The position numbers were made by a program, and so were the translations under genes. The notes below the pieces were generated by a model. That model had not been told where the DNA came from, made no database searches, and was given only the letters and a program-made list of their open reading frames with translations. From the NCBI GenBank assembly GCA_020850025.1, contig JADZFI010000156.1, positions 1-6,798 on the forward strand: 6,798 nucleotides of DNA, written 5' to 3'. Every line of letters begins with the position of its first letter. Position 1 is the stretch's first letter. Of the stretch, positions 6,298 through 6,798 are shown piece by piece. Origin of the DNA: Saprospiraceae bacterium. Lineage in GTDB: Bacteria; Bacteroidota; Bacteroidia; Chitinophagales; Saprospiraceae.

Positions 6298-6439
6298 CAT
6301 CCTCTGCCAGTAGAAGAATTTATTTGCTGTTGTATACAAGTTGGGGGTAATGAATGCGTTCTACCTGCTTTACTCCTGTCACCTAAAAAGCCATCAGCCT
6401 TATTAAACGCCATTTACCAACCTTTTTCCTCCATAAGTT
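6298..6439. other. Intergenic gap before the porX-like gene, no recognised element
   Basis: This stretch of 142 bases separates the FkbM gene from the response regulator gene. I looked for a TAnnTTTG box, an octamer array and a hairpin followed by T residues and found none that I would defend. The response regulator may have its own promoter here, but I cannot place it. Confidence 0.4.
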
Positions 6440-6798
6440 ATGTCAAAAATCCTCTGGGCCGACGACGAGATTGATCTCCTGAAACCACACCTGATGTTCC
6501 TTCAAAGCAAGGGTTATGAGGTGGTAACTGCCACCAATGGCTACGATGCTGTGGATACGTACACCGAACAAGCTTCGGATATTGATGTGGTATTCCTCGA
6601 TGAAAGCATGCCGGGACTGACCGGCCTTGAGGCTCTGATGAAAATCAAGGCGCTAAACCGCAATGTGCCTGTGGTGATGATCACCAAGAATGAAGCGGAG
6701 CACGTGATGGAAGACGCCATTGGAGGACAGATTTCCGATTATCTGATCAAACCGGTGAACCCCAATCAGATCCTGCTGACCCTGAAACGGATTCTGGA
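6440..6798 (+). CDS. porX: PorX-type response regulator, receiver domain (3'-truncated)
   Basis: The frame runs from the ATG at 6440 off the right edge, giving 119 complete codons. An in-frame TAA at 6434-6436 fixes the ATG as the first possible start. It encodes a full CheY-like receiver: acidic pair D8/D9, phosphoacceptor D54 (FLDESMPG), switch T82 (MITK) and conserved K104 (LIKPVNP). The opening ILWADDEIDLLKPH and the stretches FLDESMPGLTGLE and YLIKPVNPNQILL are, from memory, typical of PorX, which carries a receiver followed by a three-helix linker and a PglZ-type phosphatase/phosphodiesterase domain of the alkaline phosphatase fold. In Porphyromonas gingivalis PorX acts with the kinase PorY and controls T9SS genes. 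The PglZ part lies outside this window and is not seen. A plain receiver or other PglZ-linked regulator is the alternative. Confidence 0.82.
   Translation, partial: MSKILWADDEIDLLKPHLMFLQSKGYEVVTATNGYDAVDTYTEQASDIDVVFLDESMPGLTGLEALMKIKALNRNVPVVMITKNEAEHVMEDAIGGQISDYLIKPVNPNQILLTLKRIL

Noticed and set aside
6321..6345. Possible promoter for the response regulator gene (TTTG near TATACAAG)
   Set aside because: The two elements are too close together and the second does not match TAnnTTTG.

Overview
The window looks like a chromosomal piece of a Bacteroidota genome, most probably from the Saprospiria (Saprospiraceae, Lewinella or Haliscomenobacter-like). The evidence is a very long secreted protein with a C-terminal type IX secretion (T9SS) sorting domain, a response regulator whose start matches PorX, a plant-CslA-like 'cellulose synthase family' glycosyltransferase of the kind common in this phylum, starts without Shine-Dalgarno sequences, and one exact TAnnTTTG promoter box. 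The genus assignment is inference.

Layout, left to right. (1) The 3' part of a DPM1-like family 2 glycosyltransferase (1-562, +). (2) A 175-bp gap filled largely by inverted arrays of 8-base units. (3) A complete membrane-bound processive GT2 (738-2282, +). (4) A 185-bp convergent gap (2283-2467) made almost entirely of a second inverted octamer array that encloses two strong hairpins. (5) A 985-residue secreted T9SS cargo protein on the minus strand (2468-5425), with an IgGFc-binding-like N-terminal half, four 52-residue repeats, an HYR-like domain and a sorting tail. (6) A divergent 179-bp promoter region. (7) An FkbM-family methyltransferase (5605-6297, +). (8) The 5' part of a PorX-type response regulator (6440 to the window end, +).

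The theme is cell surface and envelope. Two sugar transferases and an FkbM methyltransferase could serve glycan or exopolysaccharide assembly, and the cargo protein would leave the cell through the T9SS that PorX is known to regulate in Porphyromonas gingivalis. Nothing shows that these genes form one operon. The strands alternate and the gaps are large.

I see no defence system, CRISPR array, insertion sequence, tRNA or rRNA, and no clearly new multi-gene system. The most unusual part is non-coding. Both gaps around the processive GT2 hold 8-base-unit arrays of a shared consensus (RARRCRCN) in inverted arrangement. All three gene ends that touch these arrays take their stop codon from, or directly against, the array. 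A second oddity is an 8-A tract at the start of the FkbM gene, with an overlapping upstream frame that a single-base change would fuse to it.
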